64,000 nt of DNA from Adineta vaga (lineage: Eukaryota > Rotifera). Shown in pieces: positions 32,221 through 45,000 of this stretch; position 1 is the first letter of the stretch; each line of letters opens with the position of its first letter. Under the pieces are notes generated by a model, which saw only the letters and a list, made by a program, of their open reading frames with translations, did no database searches and was not told the DNA's origin. The stretch lies in NCBI GenBank assembly GCA_021613535.1, contig CP075494.1:12400001-12464000 (forward strand), in the 5' to 3' direction. Both the position numbers and the translations under genes were made by a program.

Positions 32221-33877
32221 TTATCCGAGAAACTGATACCATCCTAAATGAGTTTGCCGAGGATGTTCAAGCATCTTTTGCCAGTCAGATTGATAACGTG
32301 TATGTTCACCAAGAAGAATCGATGTCGATGACAAGAATGAATTTGTCTTTGAATTTAATTCGATATGAATATAAACAGATTGAATCTTGTTTTGTGGAAT
32401 ATTTTGTGTAATGATATCTTTGATTTCATTATCAATGGTGGAACTATTAAAAATGAACGGAATTTTCTTTTGAAAAAATCGACGTCCTTGATGGAGAAAT
32501 GTCATCGTCAAACGAAGATCTATATCAGAAAGAAGAAGAAGAACATTTTCGAGAATAGATTAATCTACTACTGACCAATTTTCTTTTCTTTTTCTGTTTT
32601 ACAGAAATAACGTATTTTATTAATATGAATAGTAAATCGTTGTGAAGTTGGAAGATAACTTATACCAAGAAAGATCTCTCCAAATGTGATCTATAAGTGA
32701 ATAAAAAAACATGAGTTGGAGTTCGAATAGCATATATTTATATCGAACTTGAGGAGGATTCTGAAATTCAATTATTTTTTTGTGCTTAGGTACCAAAGAT
32801 GGATTCATTGGAATAATTGATTCGAACATTAAATCTTGAATACCAGATCGATCAATACAAAACAATAAAAATCGTAATGATGTCAATGCTAAATCATTTT
32901 TTTCAAATTGTAATTGTACGAATTCATCACAGATTAATGTATCATTTGATGTTCGAGGTAAACTCCTGCAAATAAAATTCAAATCAAATGAAAAAATAAA
33001 GAAAGAGCAAACTTTGTGACTTTTTCTTGTTGCTTTTTCCATGCATTGAATGATAGACTTGATCGACGTTTTTTCCAACTTTCTTGAATTTTATTAAATA
33101 ATTTATTATTTGATAATTGTACACGAATAACATATTCCGCTTGTTCATCAAACGCTGGATGAATAGGAAAATGTTCACCATTGATCAAATGAATATTGAG
33201 GAAATTCTTCACAATATCAAAATCAAGTTCAACTTCTAATTGAGCATATGGTGGTAACGGGTATGTATTGCTGATTGTTGATAATGTACCATTATGTGAA
33301 AAAGATGAACGAACCGATTGAGAACGAACATTTTTCGTATCTAATGATAGTAACTGATCACTACCCTAAATATCAATGAACGAATTAGACAATATATTGC
33401 AAAGACAAATGTACATACAGTCTTGTATAATATACCTTCACTATCCGATACAGTTCCATTGGAATATTTTCGACCTATATTTAAATATGGACTTTTCGCT
33501 AGTTTATCTAAATTTAAGATTTCTTCAGTTTTGCCAATCGATTCGTAACATGGTGGTGGTGGTATTATAAGTAGATTTTTTCCTGATATTGTATTTATCA
33601 AATAATGTTGTTCTTTATCTTGATAAAAATAAATTTATTTGTATTTAAATATTTTACACATACAATAGATCTTACTTGTTTTCTTTTTCACGAAATATTT
33701 TCGTCTTAAGAAAGATCGAGGATAAAGCAGACAGAATAATATACAACCAACGAACGAAACGAAACTTGAAACAATAACTATGATCAATATTCGTTCGAGT
33801 GTTGTAAATGAACGATGGTATGGTAATAAACGGCTGATTTGATCAATATAGTCTTCATTTTTCGTATTGTTAATCAT
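32221..33877 (-). CDS. Divergent synaptotagmin-like protein (TM + two C2 domains)
   Basis: Six exons (33877-33676, 33618-33419, 33365-33013, 32965-32749, 32690-32576, 32519-32221) give 461 aa. A short N-terminus precedes one membrane helix (ILIIVIVSSFVSFVGCILF, about residues 30-52) and a basic stop-transfer stretch (RRKYFVKKK). A C2A-like domain begins at YAQLEVELDFDIVKNFLNIH. A C2B-like domain begins at ITFGEIFLGISYLPTSQRF and contains LRLTMTFLHQGRRFFQKK. The layout matches synaptotagmins. The acidic calcium loop usual in C2A (D...SDPYVK) is replaced by HPAFDEQAEYVIRVQL, so calcium binding is unlikely, as in calcium-independent family members. The start is the first in-frame ATG ahead of the membrane segment; a GTG-started frame runs further upstream but has no ATG. 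Confidence 0.72.
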
Positions 33878-34337
33878 ATCTATACGAATCGTCGAATGCA
33901 GTAATTGCTTTCTTTTTTTATAAGATACTTTTTGTTTCTTCACACTTACGTATACAACTAACAATGACACAGCTGTGTTAGATGGACGCGAAAACACTAT
34001 TTGTGATCAAAAACAACAACGAACTAGTCATTTGCTTTCTTCAATTCAATTCGATAACTATTCACAATATGCGTATCCACGATGTCACAGCTGTAAATCA
34101 GTCGGATGACTAATCCGTACGATCGAATGATTGTCTTTATAAATTGATTCTCTTTTGAAATAAATAATCAATGTCGTTTTTCTTTTAAGAAAAAAAAAAT
34201 TAACCTCGATGAAGAACAAAAAATAGAATCAGCATACACGCACATATTCGTATATACATATATAGAACTGATATTAGAAAAAGAAAAAAAGGAAGTGTTT
34301 GTAATTATCACCAAGAATTTGAATTCATCTGTTTTGT
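33878..34337. other. Intergenic between synaptotagmin-like gene and CHMP1
   Basis: Promoter of the synaptotagmin-like gene and 3' UTR of CHMP1. Nothing else was seen. Confidence 0.5.
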
Positions 34338-35085
34338 TTATGATTCACGTAATTTTGCCAATCGTTGAGAAAGTTCGTCCTAGAAGAAAACAGTAAAACA
34401 AACTAGATGACATACTGGCAAATATAATCCTACTTGTTCTTTCATAGCAACTGAAGTGCTTGTCATCGGAGCAGTTGGTATGTTAAGATTAACTTCAATA
34501 CCTGCTTCATCAGCCATTTCTTGCATAAGTTTCGAAACTAGATCGACTGGTTGTTGAACTGATGTTGCACTTTGCATAGCATCATCCATAACTTTAGTTT
34601 TTACTTCAAGATCTTCAAAATTTTTCTCTAAACTATCCATTAATTTCGATGTTTCAGTCAATGGCATATTTGCTGTTACTTTTGACATTAATGAAACAGT
34701 TTGTTTAAGATTTCCTGCCATCTAAAGAGATGAACAAACAGTTAGAATCAAATGAAATCAAAAATTTACTTGTCGTTGTGCTGCAGAATTCGCAACTCGA
34801 GCTTGAACACCATCAACACGAGCTGCCATTCGTTTACAATTTAATGATTCTGAATGATGTCGAATAGCATTTTCTGCGTGAATTTTCGCAGCTTCAACAT
34901 TTCCTTTCATTAATGCTTTTTTAACTTTATCACGTTCGACTTTTTCCTGTTTATCATGAGTAGCTGCTTGTCGTTCAAGCATTTTTGTTTGCATTTTAAA
35001 TTGAAAAGCTAATTTATCTATTACAACGAAAAATAAATAAGTATTAATCAACAAAATTGAATGTAAAATAGTTCATACCCGACAT
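34338..35085 (-). CDS. chmp1: Charged multivesicular body protein 1 (ESCRT-III subunit)
   Basis: Four exons (35085-35079, 35017-34770, 34721-34434, 34379-34338) give 194 aa, the usual size for CHMP1 (about 196-199). Basic helix 1-2 region: KLAFQFKMQTKMLERQA, then KGNVEAAKIHAENAIRHH. The acidic C-terminal half contains LMQEMADEAGIEVNL. It ends in a MIT-interacting motif, DELSQRLAKLRES. CHMP1 assembles into membrane-remodelling ESCRT-III filaments and recruits VPS4 and spastin through that motif. Coding exon 1 is only seven bases (ATGTCGG), and its codon 3 is completed in exon 2. The gene lies tail to head with its neighbours on the same strand. Confidence 0.93.
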
Positions 35086-35263
35086 ATCGATGAATTTAAA
35101 TGATTATCAATTAATACGGAAATCTGAAAATATACATAGAAAATGAATATATTATTTATTCTATACTAAAAATTATTATCATCTGACAACACCACTCACA
35201 ACAAAACACAAAACATAAATACATATGTATATGTATATATATATATATCGAAATATTATATGA

Positions 35264-35877
35264 CTAGCGCAAGACGAGAAATAAACCAATTAAACTCAAA
35301 CCAATACATGTTAGAGAGAAAGTAAAAAGTTTATTCAAATTATCACTATCATACGTAGAATCCATTAAAGCTATAGTATCCTAAAATAAAGAATTCTTCA
35401 TTTAATTTTCATAAACTTAGTCAGTAATATTCTCGCACTTACCCATCCACCATGATCTTTAATCCAATTTGTTAATCTTTTAACTACATATTGTCCAGTA
35501 ACGCAAGCAATTCTATCAGCAATATCATTATGTTTTCTTGCAATAAATGTACTAAAAGCAAAAATTGTAATAATTTTGCCCCAAGTTACATTATTATTTT
35601 GAATTAAACAATTAAAAATTCTTGTCAAGTCACGACAAAGAAAATCGTCAATTATATCCTGACGATTAGTTTCATTTTTATCAATTGATATTGATAATGA
35701 ATCAAGTTTTCGAAGCATTCCAGTAAATAAAATTTCATGTCGATGTATTATATGATCAACTTGTTTTTTTATACGTAAATAATTCGGCTGTTGCAATGGA
35801 AGTTGACAGATGAGTGCAACAGCAATTTCCATTGTTTCAGCTTGTATACGACCTTGTTCTCCATCAAAATATGACAT
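35264..35877 (-). CDS. BCL-2 family protein (multi-domain, tail-anchored)
   Basis: Two exons (35877-35443 and 35380-35264) give 183 aa. BH1-like: NVTWGKIITIFAFSTFIA (about 96-113). BH2-like: WIKDHGGWDTIALM (138-151), with the intron falling exactly between GGW and D, the conserved BCL-2 family intron position. The C-terminal tail LFTFSLTCIGLSLIGLFLVL (about 162-182) is a membrane anchor for mitochondria or ER. An N-terminal BH4/BH3 is not obvious: residues 45-60 are helical but lack a clear LxxxGDE. Whether it protects from or promotes apoptosis cannot be told from sequence; the BH1-BH2 quality resembles BCL-2/MCL-1 survival proteins. Confidence 0.85.
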
Positions 35878-35880
35878 TGA

Positions 35881-36775
35881 ACTAATACTAACTAAATAAT
35901 TCGGAATATAAGAAAACGACGAAAAGAATTTATCTGTCAGTTTATACTATGACTCATTTGTCTGATAGATAAATATGAATAATGATTAATTTAGGAATTG
36001 TCGTTATTTTTATTATTATTGAGAAATTTAACAGAATTTCTGATAAAATAGTCTTTTTTTAAGATACTTAGAATAGAAAGAATGAATTATATATGATGGA
36101 ATAGAGGGACGTAGAATCGCTAGACGTTAACTGAGATTGGTTACAGCAGAACGAATGAGTTGTGCATTAGTAGTCACAACGTAACGTAAACCGACCACAT
36201 TTATTCCGTCCGTCCGTCCCGTTTTGTAAAATTAGTCTAACAATGAAATAAGGAAAATAGTGATCGCCTGTTCTACCAGTAGTCTGGAATTCGTCATTCA
36301 GATAAATCAAACAAAAAAATATATTTCAGTGTTATTCAGCAAACGATAGAATGTGTATACTTTACTAACTTGTAAATACAAATACAAAGGAATAAAACTA
36401 CGTTTTGGGAAAGAAAAAGCTTATCGAATCATCCTTTTCGCTGTTCAAGTATTCATATTGATTTTGTATTTGTCTTTGAAAAATAAATATTTAACCTTGA
36501 AAAAGACCTTTTAGTTTATTGAGTGGAAGTGGAATTAACTCAATTACGAACACATCTAATATATACACATGAAAAGATTAAATCGAAGTATAGATTTGTA
36601 TTTGTTTTGTATATTGACTGTAATATTTTTTTCTTTCGATGAAAATAAAAGAACGAAAAGGAATAGTAATCGAAGGTGAATAGTCTATGTTATGTTATAT
36701 ATGTGAGAAAAGAAACGAACGTTAACATTGATCATACTTTGTCGTTAAAAATAGCAAGGAAAAAAAGACATTTAC
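35881..36775. other. Bidirectional promoter region
   Basis: Separates the divergent BCL-2 family and Spir-box genes. AT-rich, with CGTCCGTCCGTCCCG at about 36207. No gene was seen. Confidence 0.5.
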
Positions 36776-37603
36776 ATGTCAAAATCATTGACTCGAACAT
36801 ATTCACTTCGAAAACATGTACGACCGATGATTGATATCGACGAAGAAGATGATGAACAACGGCGAGATTCGTCTGGTCGAAAACGCGTAGCTGTCGTCGA
36901 TTGTTTATTAGATTCTTCGTCGGATGAAAATGATGAAACAAATCTTAATTATGAAAAATTAAGCAATGTTCTATGGTTAACATTTACCGAAATTTGTCAT
37001 ATACGTTATGTGATTGCTCAAACAACGTTAACTCTTGATAAACAATGTTCAGAAATTCAAAATGGAAGTCTTTGTTATCAATGTCGAAAAAAAACTAATT
37101 CTTTCTTTTTCTTACCATCATTTCTTCAAATTAATAAACGTGAAATGTGTTATGTTTGTCAACGAAATATGTGTAAAAAATGTTCATATTACAATTTTTC
37201 ATTACCTAGTTCAAAACTATTAATTCCTATTCAACTTCAAACATTACTTAAACCATCATCGATTAATATTGAACAGAAAAAAGAACAAATGAATAAATCA
37301 GTGAATAAACAAACAAAAACAATTTGTTACGACTGCTTACAAGTAAAATAAACTTCTTATTATCTTCATACTCTTGATGAGATTAAATTCTAGGTATTCA
37401 GTGAACACCGGCAAACATCGCAATTTCATTTTAAACCTCCATACACTCCATTTCGTCGAACTTTTTCATTACCTCCTGTTTCTGGTAAGAATTCGAATGA
37501 TATTCATTACACACGTCATCGTCATCGTCCACATCAAGTAACTAATTGTAAAACTGAAAAATCAACACCAATAATAAATGCCTCACTTATAACAAAATTT
37601 TAG
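36776..37603 (+). CDS. Spir-box / FYVE-like zinc-finger protein lacking KIND and WH2 domains
   Basis: Two exons (36776-37342, 37394-37603) give 258 aa. A Ser/Asp-rich basic-acidic N-terminus (1-60) is followed by a Spir-box-like helix (LSNVLWLTFTEICHIRYVI, 62-80). Then come four Cys pairs, C100/C103, C125/C128, C133/C136 and C184/C187, in the order of the modified FYVE finger at the C-terminus of Spire proteins. Spire nucleates actin through N-terminal KIND and WH2 domains and reaches Rab11/myosin V vesicles through its C-terminal part. Here the first 60 residues cannot hold KIND or WH2, and a divergent gene lies directly upstream. The protein would keep only the vesicle-targeting end. The tail is basic and His-rich. 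Confidence 0.72.
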
Positions 37604-37741
37604 TTTTTATCAATAATATTTCACTAGTTTTATTTTTTATAGATAATAATAAATCATCGAGTTTAACATAAGATAAGAACAAATCAATATATAAATACAA
37701 CGAAATAAAGAAAAAGAAAAATATTCGACAAGAATTATTGA

Positions 37742-38348
<607 letters not shown>

Positions 38349-38748
38349 TTTGTTTATATTTATAAGATAATGAACTAGTGTCTATTGTTTATATAGACAC
38401 AACCGTGATAATATCATTGGTTAGAGAAAGAAAAAGATTTAGAGGGCAAATGATTTAAATTTCATTGATCTATCCAAAGTCAGCTGATCATGTAACTAAA
38501 AGATGATTTGATAACGGTGACAAATAGAATAGAAAAAAGTTGTACGTTGACAGGGGGAGAAGATAATAGTAGATACAATCATCCGATGCAGCTAAACATC
38601 TGTAATAATGATGGACATTCCTTCCTAAACTACGGATTTTTCCTCATTTGTAAATATTCCATCATGATAAAAACGAACCTCGAATTGAAAATCTCCACGA
38701 GAACTTTCTACCGTGATATAAATTAAAAAAGAAAAAGAATGAAAAAAG
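38349..38748. other. Intergenic: H2B promoter and trailing edge of 5S cluster 4
   Basis: Short spacer remnant near 38690-38748. No gene was seen. Confidence 0.5.
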
Positions 38749-38867
38749 AGCTTACGACACTCGGTATTCCCAGGCGGTCACCCATCCAAGTACTAACCGA
38801 GCCCGACGTTGCTTAACTTCAGTGATCGGACGAGAACTGGTGTATTCAACGTGGTATGGCCGTAAGC
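38749..38867 (-). rRNA. 5S rRNA, cluster 4 copy 3 (last transcribed)
   Basis: Complete 5S gene on the minus strand. The closing stem and internal promoter are intact, with a T6 run (read on the minus strand) after the gene. Confidence 0.97.
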
Positions 38868-39132
38868 GTACAACTAACGAATATTGGTTGCTTTTAACCT
38901 TATCACAACTATATATTCGTTTTCGACTATTGTCTATTTCAATTGAAAACTATCGATGTTTGTCTGTTGTTAAAAAACACAAAAAATATCATTCTAAAAT
39001 GATAATCGCCTGATATGTGTTGATTTCGATTGATACAGCTTGGCATGGACAAAGGGCGAAGATTGAATTGAAACTCTTCACGAGAACGTTCTAAGCGTGA
39101 TATAAATTAAAAAAGAAAAAGAATGAAAAAAG

Positions 39133-39251
39133 AGCTTACGACACTCGGTATTCCCAGGCGGTCACCCATCCAAGTACTAACCGAGCCCGACGTTGCTTAA
39201 CTTCAGTGATCGGACGAGAACTGGTGTATTCAACGTGGTATGGCCGTAAGC
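39133..39251 (-). rRNA. 5S rRNA, cluster 4 copy 2
   Basis: Complete 5S gene. Its 5' spacer (39252-39420) matches the type found before cluster 1 copies 3-4 and cluster 2 copy 6. Confidence 0.97.
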
Positions 39252-39517
39252 GTACAACTAACGAATATTGGTCGCTGTTAATTCTAACATAGGTATATAT
39301 CAGTTTTTGACTATTGCTTATTTCAATTGAAAACTATCGATGTTTGTCTGTAGTTAAAAAACACAAAAAATATCATTCTAAAATGATAATCACCTGATAG
39401 GTGTTGGTTTCGATTGATACAGCTTGTCATCGACAAAAAATGAAGATGATATTGAAAATCTAGATGAAAAAGTTCTAGCAAGATATAAATTAAAAAAGCA
39501 AAAACAATGAAGAAAAA

Positions 39518-39636
39518 AGCTTACGACACTCGGTATTCCCAGGCGGTCACCCATCCAAGTACTAACCGAGCCCGACGTTGCTTAACTTCAGTGATCGGAC
39601 GAGAACTGGTGTATTCAACGTGGTATGGCCGTAAGC
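39518..39636 (-). rRNA. 5S rRNA, cluster 4 copy 1 (leading copy)
   Basis: Complete 5S gene with a T6 terminator. Its 5' flank (39637-39655) carries AATATTAGTATAGAC, shared with cluster 1 copy 1, in place of the standard spacer. Confidence 0.97.
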
Positions 39637-39654
39637 GTCTATACTAATATTGAT

Positions 39655-40411
39655 TATCAGTCGCTTTAATAAGTATATCTGTAGAAAGGTAAATTAGAAA
39701 CCATTTTTCATAGATTGATGCTTATTCATTCGTTTTGATAGTTTTTAAAAATGAATTTTCGTGAACTGTTTATAACGTTATTCATATGTTATAGATAGTG
39801 ATCCTTAAGTTTTTCTATTGTCATCGTTCATAGATGTGCCAAGCCATTGGAATGTTCATTAGTCGATCGTCATATTGTCTGGTTTTGCTAAGTGAACTGG
39901 AAACATTGTCTTTGTATTTTCAATATCGTTGACAACAGTTTTGTAATAGGTAAACAATAATTTACCACACATTCAAATGATAGATTGAGTTTGATTTTTT
40001 TTTTGGTTATTGTTCGAGTTTCCAAGAAAATATATATACTTGATTATATAAGATTGAATGTGGTTCTATGCCATTTTTGAAATTATCTCGTAAATTCAAC
40101 GAGAGAAGCTTTTCATGGAGAGAAATCATGAACAATTGCTGAACTATTATTTTTTCATAGTAGAAATAAACGTACATCTGTTGAATTTTTAATGTTCACT
40201 ACTGAGTGAATCACATTGGCATGATTATCTTTATCCATTTTTATATGTATATCTGAGCATGATAAATAAGAGCATGACTACAGAACAATCTATTTTTCAT
40301 GCGAGAGAAATGTTATCTTCGCGGAGTACTATATTTCGACACAGTGAGTAAAAGAATGTATATTGATATATTTTGTAGACTAACGTAAGAAAAGGAATAC
40401 GCAATTTTATT
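39655..40411. other. Intergenic, no gene seen
   Basis: AT-rich unique sequence between the leading edge of 5S cluster 4 and the 3' end of the Ly6-like gene. Confidence 0.5.
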
Positions 40412-41296
40412 TTAAATATAAAAATCTAATAATAATACAAGCAAATATAAAACTAAACACATTTCACTATACATACTTTCATTTCTTCGGCATGTATCTA
40501 GATCTTTATTACATTCATCAAATGCACACATACATACCGTATCTTCCAATGCACATTGTGAAAACACAATACTTTTCGATGACCATGTATATGATTTACA
40601 AAGTTCTGTTTTATATTTCATTAAATAAGCTGAATAAATCGATGGAATCAATGTTTGTCTCGTTATTTTATTTGCACGATCAATACTAATAGCACAGAGA
40701 ACACCTTGATTAGATAAATACGTTTTACAGATATCATCATTTTCGGAACATAATGGTATTAAACTTGAATATGCTAATTCAGTAAAATCTTCAGGTGATT
40801 GATAACATGTCACTCGATTAGTTAATGGTACAATTGTATTACTGAATAATGATGCTTTTTGACTCCAAATCGGATTGATCTGTCGTATACATTGTGAATA
40901 ATTGAAATTGCATAAATTTGTAACACAGATACAAGCTCGATATGAACCACGAAAAATTGTATACGGTGATGCAATACAATAATCATCATAACCATTGAGA
41001 GTATTTCGAGGAAAATAATGACATTCACGAACAAGATTTTCATGATAAATTTCCACTTGATTCACTTGAAGGCAAGTATAAGAAAAACCTGCTAATCCTG
41101 CGCCAGTCAACGAAAGTGTTGTCTCAATAGCATAATTACGAGCAGTAACTAAACATGCTTCACAATTTTGTGAAAATGTTGTTGCTAATCCAATATCATG
41201 CTGACAGGTGATATTTCGAATTGAAATACGATCTTCAGCTGAACGAAGTAGTGCACATGATGTTCGAAGATAGAATACTAGAAAGAAGAGTAACAT
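40412..41296 (-). CDS. Secreted/GPI-anchored Cys-rich protein with two Ly6/uPAR-like modules
   Basis: About 294 aa from the ATG at 41296, chosen because it places a signal peptide (MLLFFLVFYLRTSCALL) at the N-terminus. The same frame extends to an ATG at 41377, but that start would bury the signal. Two tandem modules each end in the three-finger signature: CICVTNLCNFNYSQC (first) and CMCAFDECNKDLDTC (second), i.e. CxCxxxxCNxxxxxC. The C-terminal hydrophobic tail (MCLVLYLLVLLLDFYI) after a small-residue stretch suggests a GPI anchor. No introns were found. The assignment rests on Cys spacing only. Such proteins act at the cell surface; the partner is unknown. Confidence 0.65.
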   Translation of the reverse strand: MLLFFLVFYLRTSCALLRSAEDRISIRNITCQHDIGLATTFSQNCEACLVTARNYAIETTLSLTGAGLAGFSYTCLQVNQVEIYHENLVRECHYFPRNTLNGYDDYCIASPYTIFRGSYRACICVTNLCNFNYSQCIRQINPIWSQKASLFSNTIVPLTNRVTCYQSPEDFTELAYSSLIPLCSENDDICKTYLSNQGVLCAISIDRANKITRQTLIPSIYSAYLMKYKTELCKSYTWSSKSIVFSQCALEDTVCMCAFDECNKDLDTCRRNESMYSEMCLVLYLLVLLLDFYI

Positions 41297-41377
41297 TGTA
41301 TATGAATGTCGGCTTTTGCTATAGTCAATGTATCGAATGGTTGTTATATATTTTTCATTGCAAGTAGACAGGAACAA

Positions 41378-42025
41378 AACAGCATCACATCAGTCAATAT
41401 GTATTTTTATTATTTTATACAAAAAAAATTTAAAATTTAAATCATTATATACTATTATTTGCTTATGTCTCTTCTCAGTGCCAATATAACTGTAAACTGA
41501 TAACCTTGTAGTTTCAAAACAATCTGCATATCTATTTTCAATATGACTCTTCTTCTTCTTTCGTTCGTTTTTTTTCTAATTTCTTTTCGTCTATTTGTTC
41601 ACATTTTGTGCTATATGACATTTGAAGACTCCATTCTATTACTTTTTTTCGTGAATAATAAAATGCTAAAGACTGGAGTGTCTTTCACATTTATGAAACA
41701 TACGATTCTACGGAAGGAAAAACGGCAGAATAGACAGTATTTCATTTATATCTATCTATCTATCTATCTTTCTAGAACTGAAGAATCTGAAATGGTATTG
41801 CAATTAAATGAGAACTTTGCATGTTTTTTACTGTCTGATCGGAGTAGGTCAAAGGCATGCAATTAAAAAAGTAGATCTATGATCTTGCTATTCTATCTTC
41901 TTTGAAAATAAAATTCTTAGCTATGTATCTATAGTACAGACTATGTACTAAAGATACAAGTTGAATATAGTAACATTTCGCATCAATTTAAAATTCTTTT
42001 TTATTATTATTTTAAAAACAAAAAT
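41378..42025. other. Intergenic with (TATC)n
   Basis: A short TCTATCTATC tract lies at about 41752-41769. The hydrophobic plus-strand frame at 41543 shows no homology or splice support. Confidence 0.45.
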
Positions 42026-45000
42026 TTATGATAGAATAGGGGACGTTGTAGGAGCAGTAATATGTCTTGTATTCTGATCAGGAGATAAAGCCAGTGAGCT
42101 ACTATTTGTTAATGCACATAATTGATAAAAGTCTGGATTATGAGATGGAACAATAAGATCCATTGTAGGTGATACTAATGATAATTCGTTGTTAATTGAT
42201 GTTGGTCGATCAAGATCATTTTCTGGTCGTAACCATGGATATTCAAATATCTGTTGAAGTAATATTTGTCGTTCAACAGCTAATTGTTGATCATCGACAG
42301 ATTTAGTTTCTATTTCTTGATCTTGTTGTTGTTGCTGCTGTTGTCGTTCATCAAGAAATCGTCTCTGTTCAGCACAATCGTGTGACCAAACCTGTAATTC
42401 CGTATCTGAACCATAAGTATTAATTAAATGTACCTCAACAGAGTGTTCATTAATTGTGTTCGCATGATAAACATGTGAAGAATTTTCACTTTCATGTAGA
42501 GCAAATGTTTTTCGTTGTAAATCAGAATCAGAAGAAATTCGACGAAAGAATATTAAATGATTTAATGCACCAGGAAACAGAAGACGCTTTTGAGGTTTCG
42601 TTGATATACTTTGATCCAATATTGTTGTTTCAAGTGACGATGATCCATCACTCGCACTGTCATCATGATCAATAAAATGATCTTCAATATATTCTGACAT
42701 ATTGAAAGTTGCAGATGATGAACTTGTCGTGTCGGCAGCATCATCGGATATATTCGATAATGTTTCAGCAGTTAAAACTTTTTCAAATGTTTCCGAATAA
42801 GAAAATATCGATGATGAAGATGAAGATAATGAAAGAGTCGTATCTTGTTGTAAATCTGGACTGTTGAGACTATCAAGTGAGATATCCTTAGGTGGAGATA
42901 ATGTTGGTGTTGATGCTAAAGGTATTGGGACAATATTTGAATAACGATTACGGACAAATGGACAAAGAAATAATGTTCCATCAGACAATTCTTGTGTGAA
43001 TTCTTTCAATTTATCATTTTCAACTAGAAAATAAACGAAGAAAATCAATCAGATGCAAACTAATTCATTTTCAAAAAAGAATCTGGTTTCAGGACATTCT
43101 TTTCCGAAGAAACAAATTTGATTTTTCTAAAAATACTTTTGCTGATTTCAAGGTTTCCACAAGAAATAATGGCCTTCTGGTAAAATAGTTACTATTTGCA
43201 TTTAGACAAAAATTTTGAATACAATTGTTAGGAAGATAGTTATATGTCAATGAGGACATATACGATCTTGGGATTTTTTACATTATACATGCTGTGAAAA
43301 ACAACATTATCAAAAACACTTGTGACATTTATTTGATTATCATATTCAACATATGACACATCATATTTTTCTCAAATCAATATTATTCTTTGTGAAAAGA
43401 AACAAAAAATATATCGAAAACATACCTTCATTCACCGGCTTATCTAAGCATTGTTTATTTGCGCTATTATTGAGCCAAGTTTTGACAAGTCCAATATTTT
43501 TCTGTCGATCATCAACTTCATTCTTCTTGATATCATCTTTAACATCAGTCGATGACCATGTCGAATATCCTTCATCTTGCAAAATCGGTAATAATGTGTT
43601 TAGTTGTGCTTGTTGTTCTTCAATACTTGATTCACTTGATGTTGAATTCATTTGTTGAATTGAATCATTAGATTTTATCGTCTGAAGTGTTGTTCTTGGA
43701 GATTTATTCAATGGAACTGAAATCTGATTATTGATGTTTTTCTTCGTAGTAGTTGTAGTTGAACATATTCGAGTTTTATTTGCCATAGGTTGAGTAATTG
43801 GAGATGTACGAGCTGTTTTCTTTGCTGCTGTTGTTGTTGTTGTTGTTGTTGTTGTTGACATACTATGAACTGAAGTAATTGGACGGTTAGATGCTGTGAT
43901 TGTATCTTTTTCGGTTTTTGATATAATAGATACTGGGATGCTTGGTTTTTTGTTTAGAATCTGTTCTCGATTTAATGATGTTGTTGTTCTTACAGGCACT
44001 TTGGATACTTTTGGTGTTGATAATGAACGATTTGTAGTAGCAGCAGTAGTTGATGATTGTATCTTTGAATCTGGACGACGACATGGTAGTCTGGAAGGAC
44101 GAATTGTCTTTGTTGCTGTTATCATTGGTTGAGGTGTTTGACAACGATCAATGTTATGATTTGTTACTGTCATCGATGGAGGTGAAGGTAGTTTCGAAAT
44201 GATAAAAGTTTCCGAACGTTGAAGAGTTTGTTGATCTATTTAAAATACAAATAATGTAAATCCTTAGTTGTCAGTTGTATATAATCTTACTTGTTGATTT
44301 GTTTGAAATTAAACAAGGCGTTTTCATATTCTTCTAAAGAAGCGAATGAAATATAATTTGGTGAAATTTCATTCCTATCAATCTTACTGTATTAAGTGTC
44401 CAACTATCAGATGTTGACATTGAACAACGCGTTGTCGATGATGATGATGATGATGAAGAATTTGAAGATGAACGAAATAATTGATTATCTATTTCAATAG
44501 GTCTATGATGGTATTGAATTGCATTACCTGTCACTGACGATAATCTCTCAATGACATGATATATTGATGCACATTCTTTACGAATATTCTAAATTAAGAA
44601 AAAATGTTTTATCTTTGAAAAGTACCTGTGTCTATGGAATACATCAACTACGCGTGTAGAATAAAGATGAAAGAAATATCCCAAAGGAATAAATAGCATT
44701 GAATCTGAACATATATTGCACTAAGTCGTACCTGATCATTTATTCAAAAAAAAATTGATACTATGACTCGTCGAACTACAGACGGTAATCCGAGTCGTGT
44801 GTGTATGCGTTAACTAGATGACAAAGAGTATTATACAAAGATGAGTTGTCTAGTCGGCATCGTCTTAATGATCTACCTTCATTGTCTTTTAAGTTTGAAT
44901 TAATTCACTCTAATAGACTGTACAATGGTTAATATTAAATTACCTTTTCTTTTGTTATTTAATCAAAAAGTAAAGAAAGTGTCTATAGAATTTGACTAGG

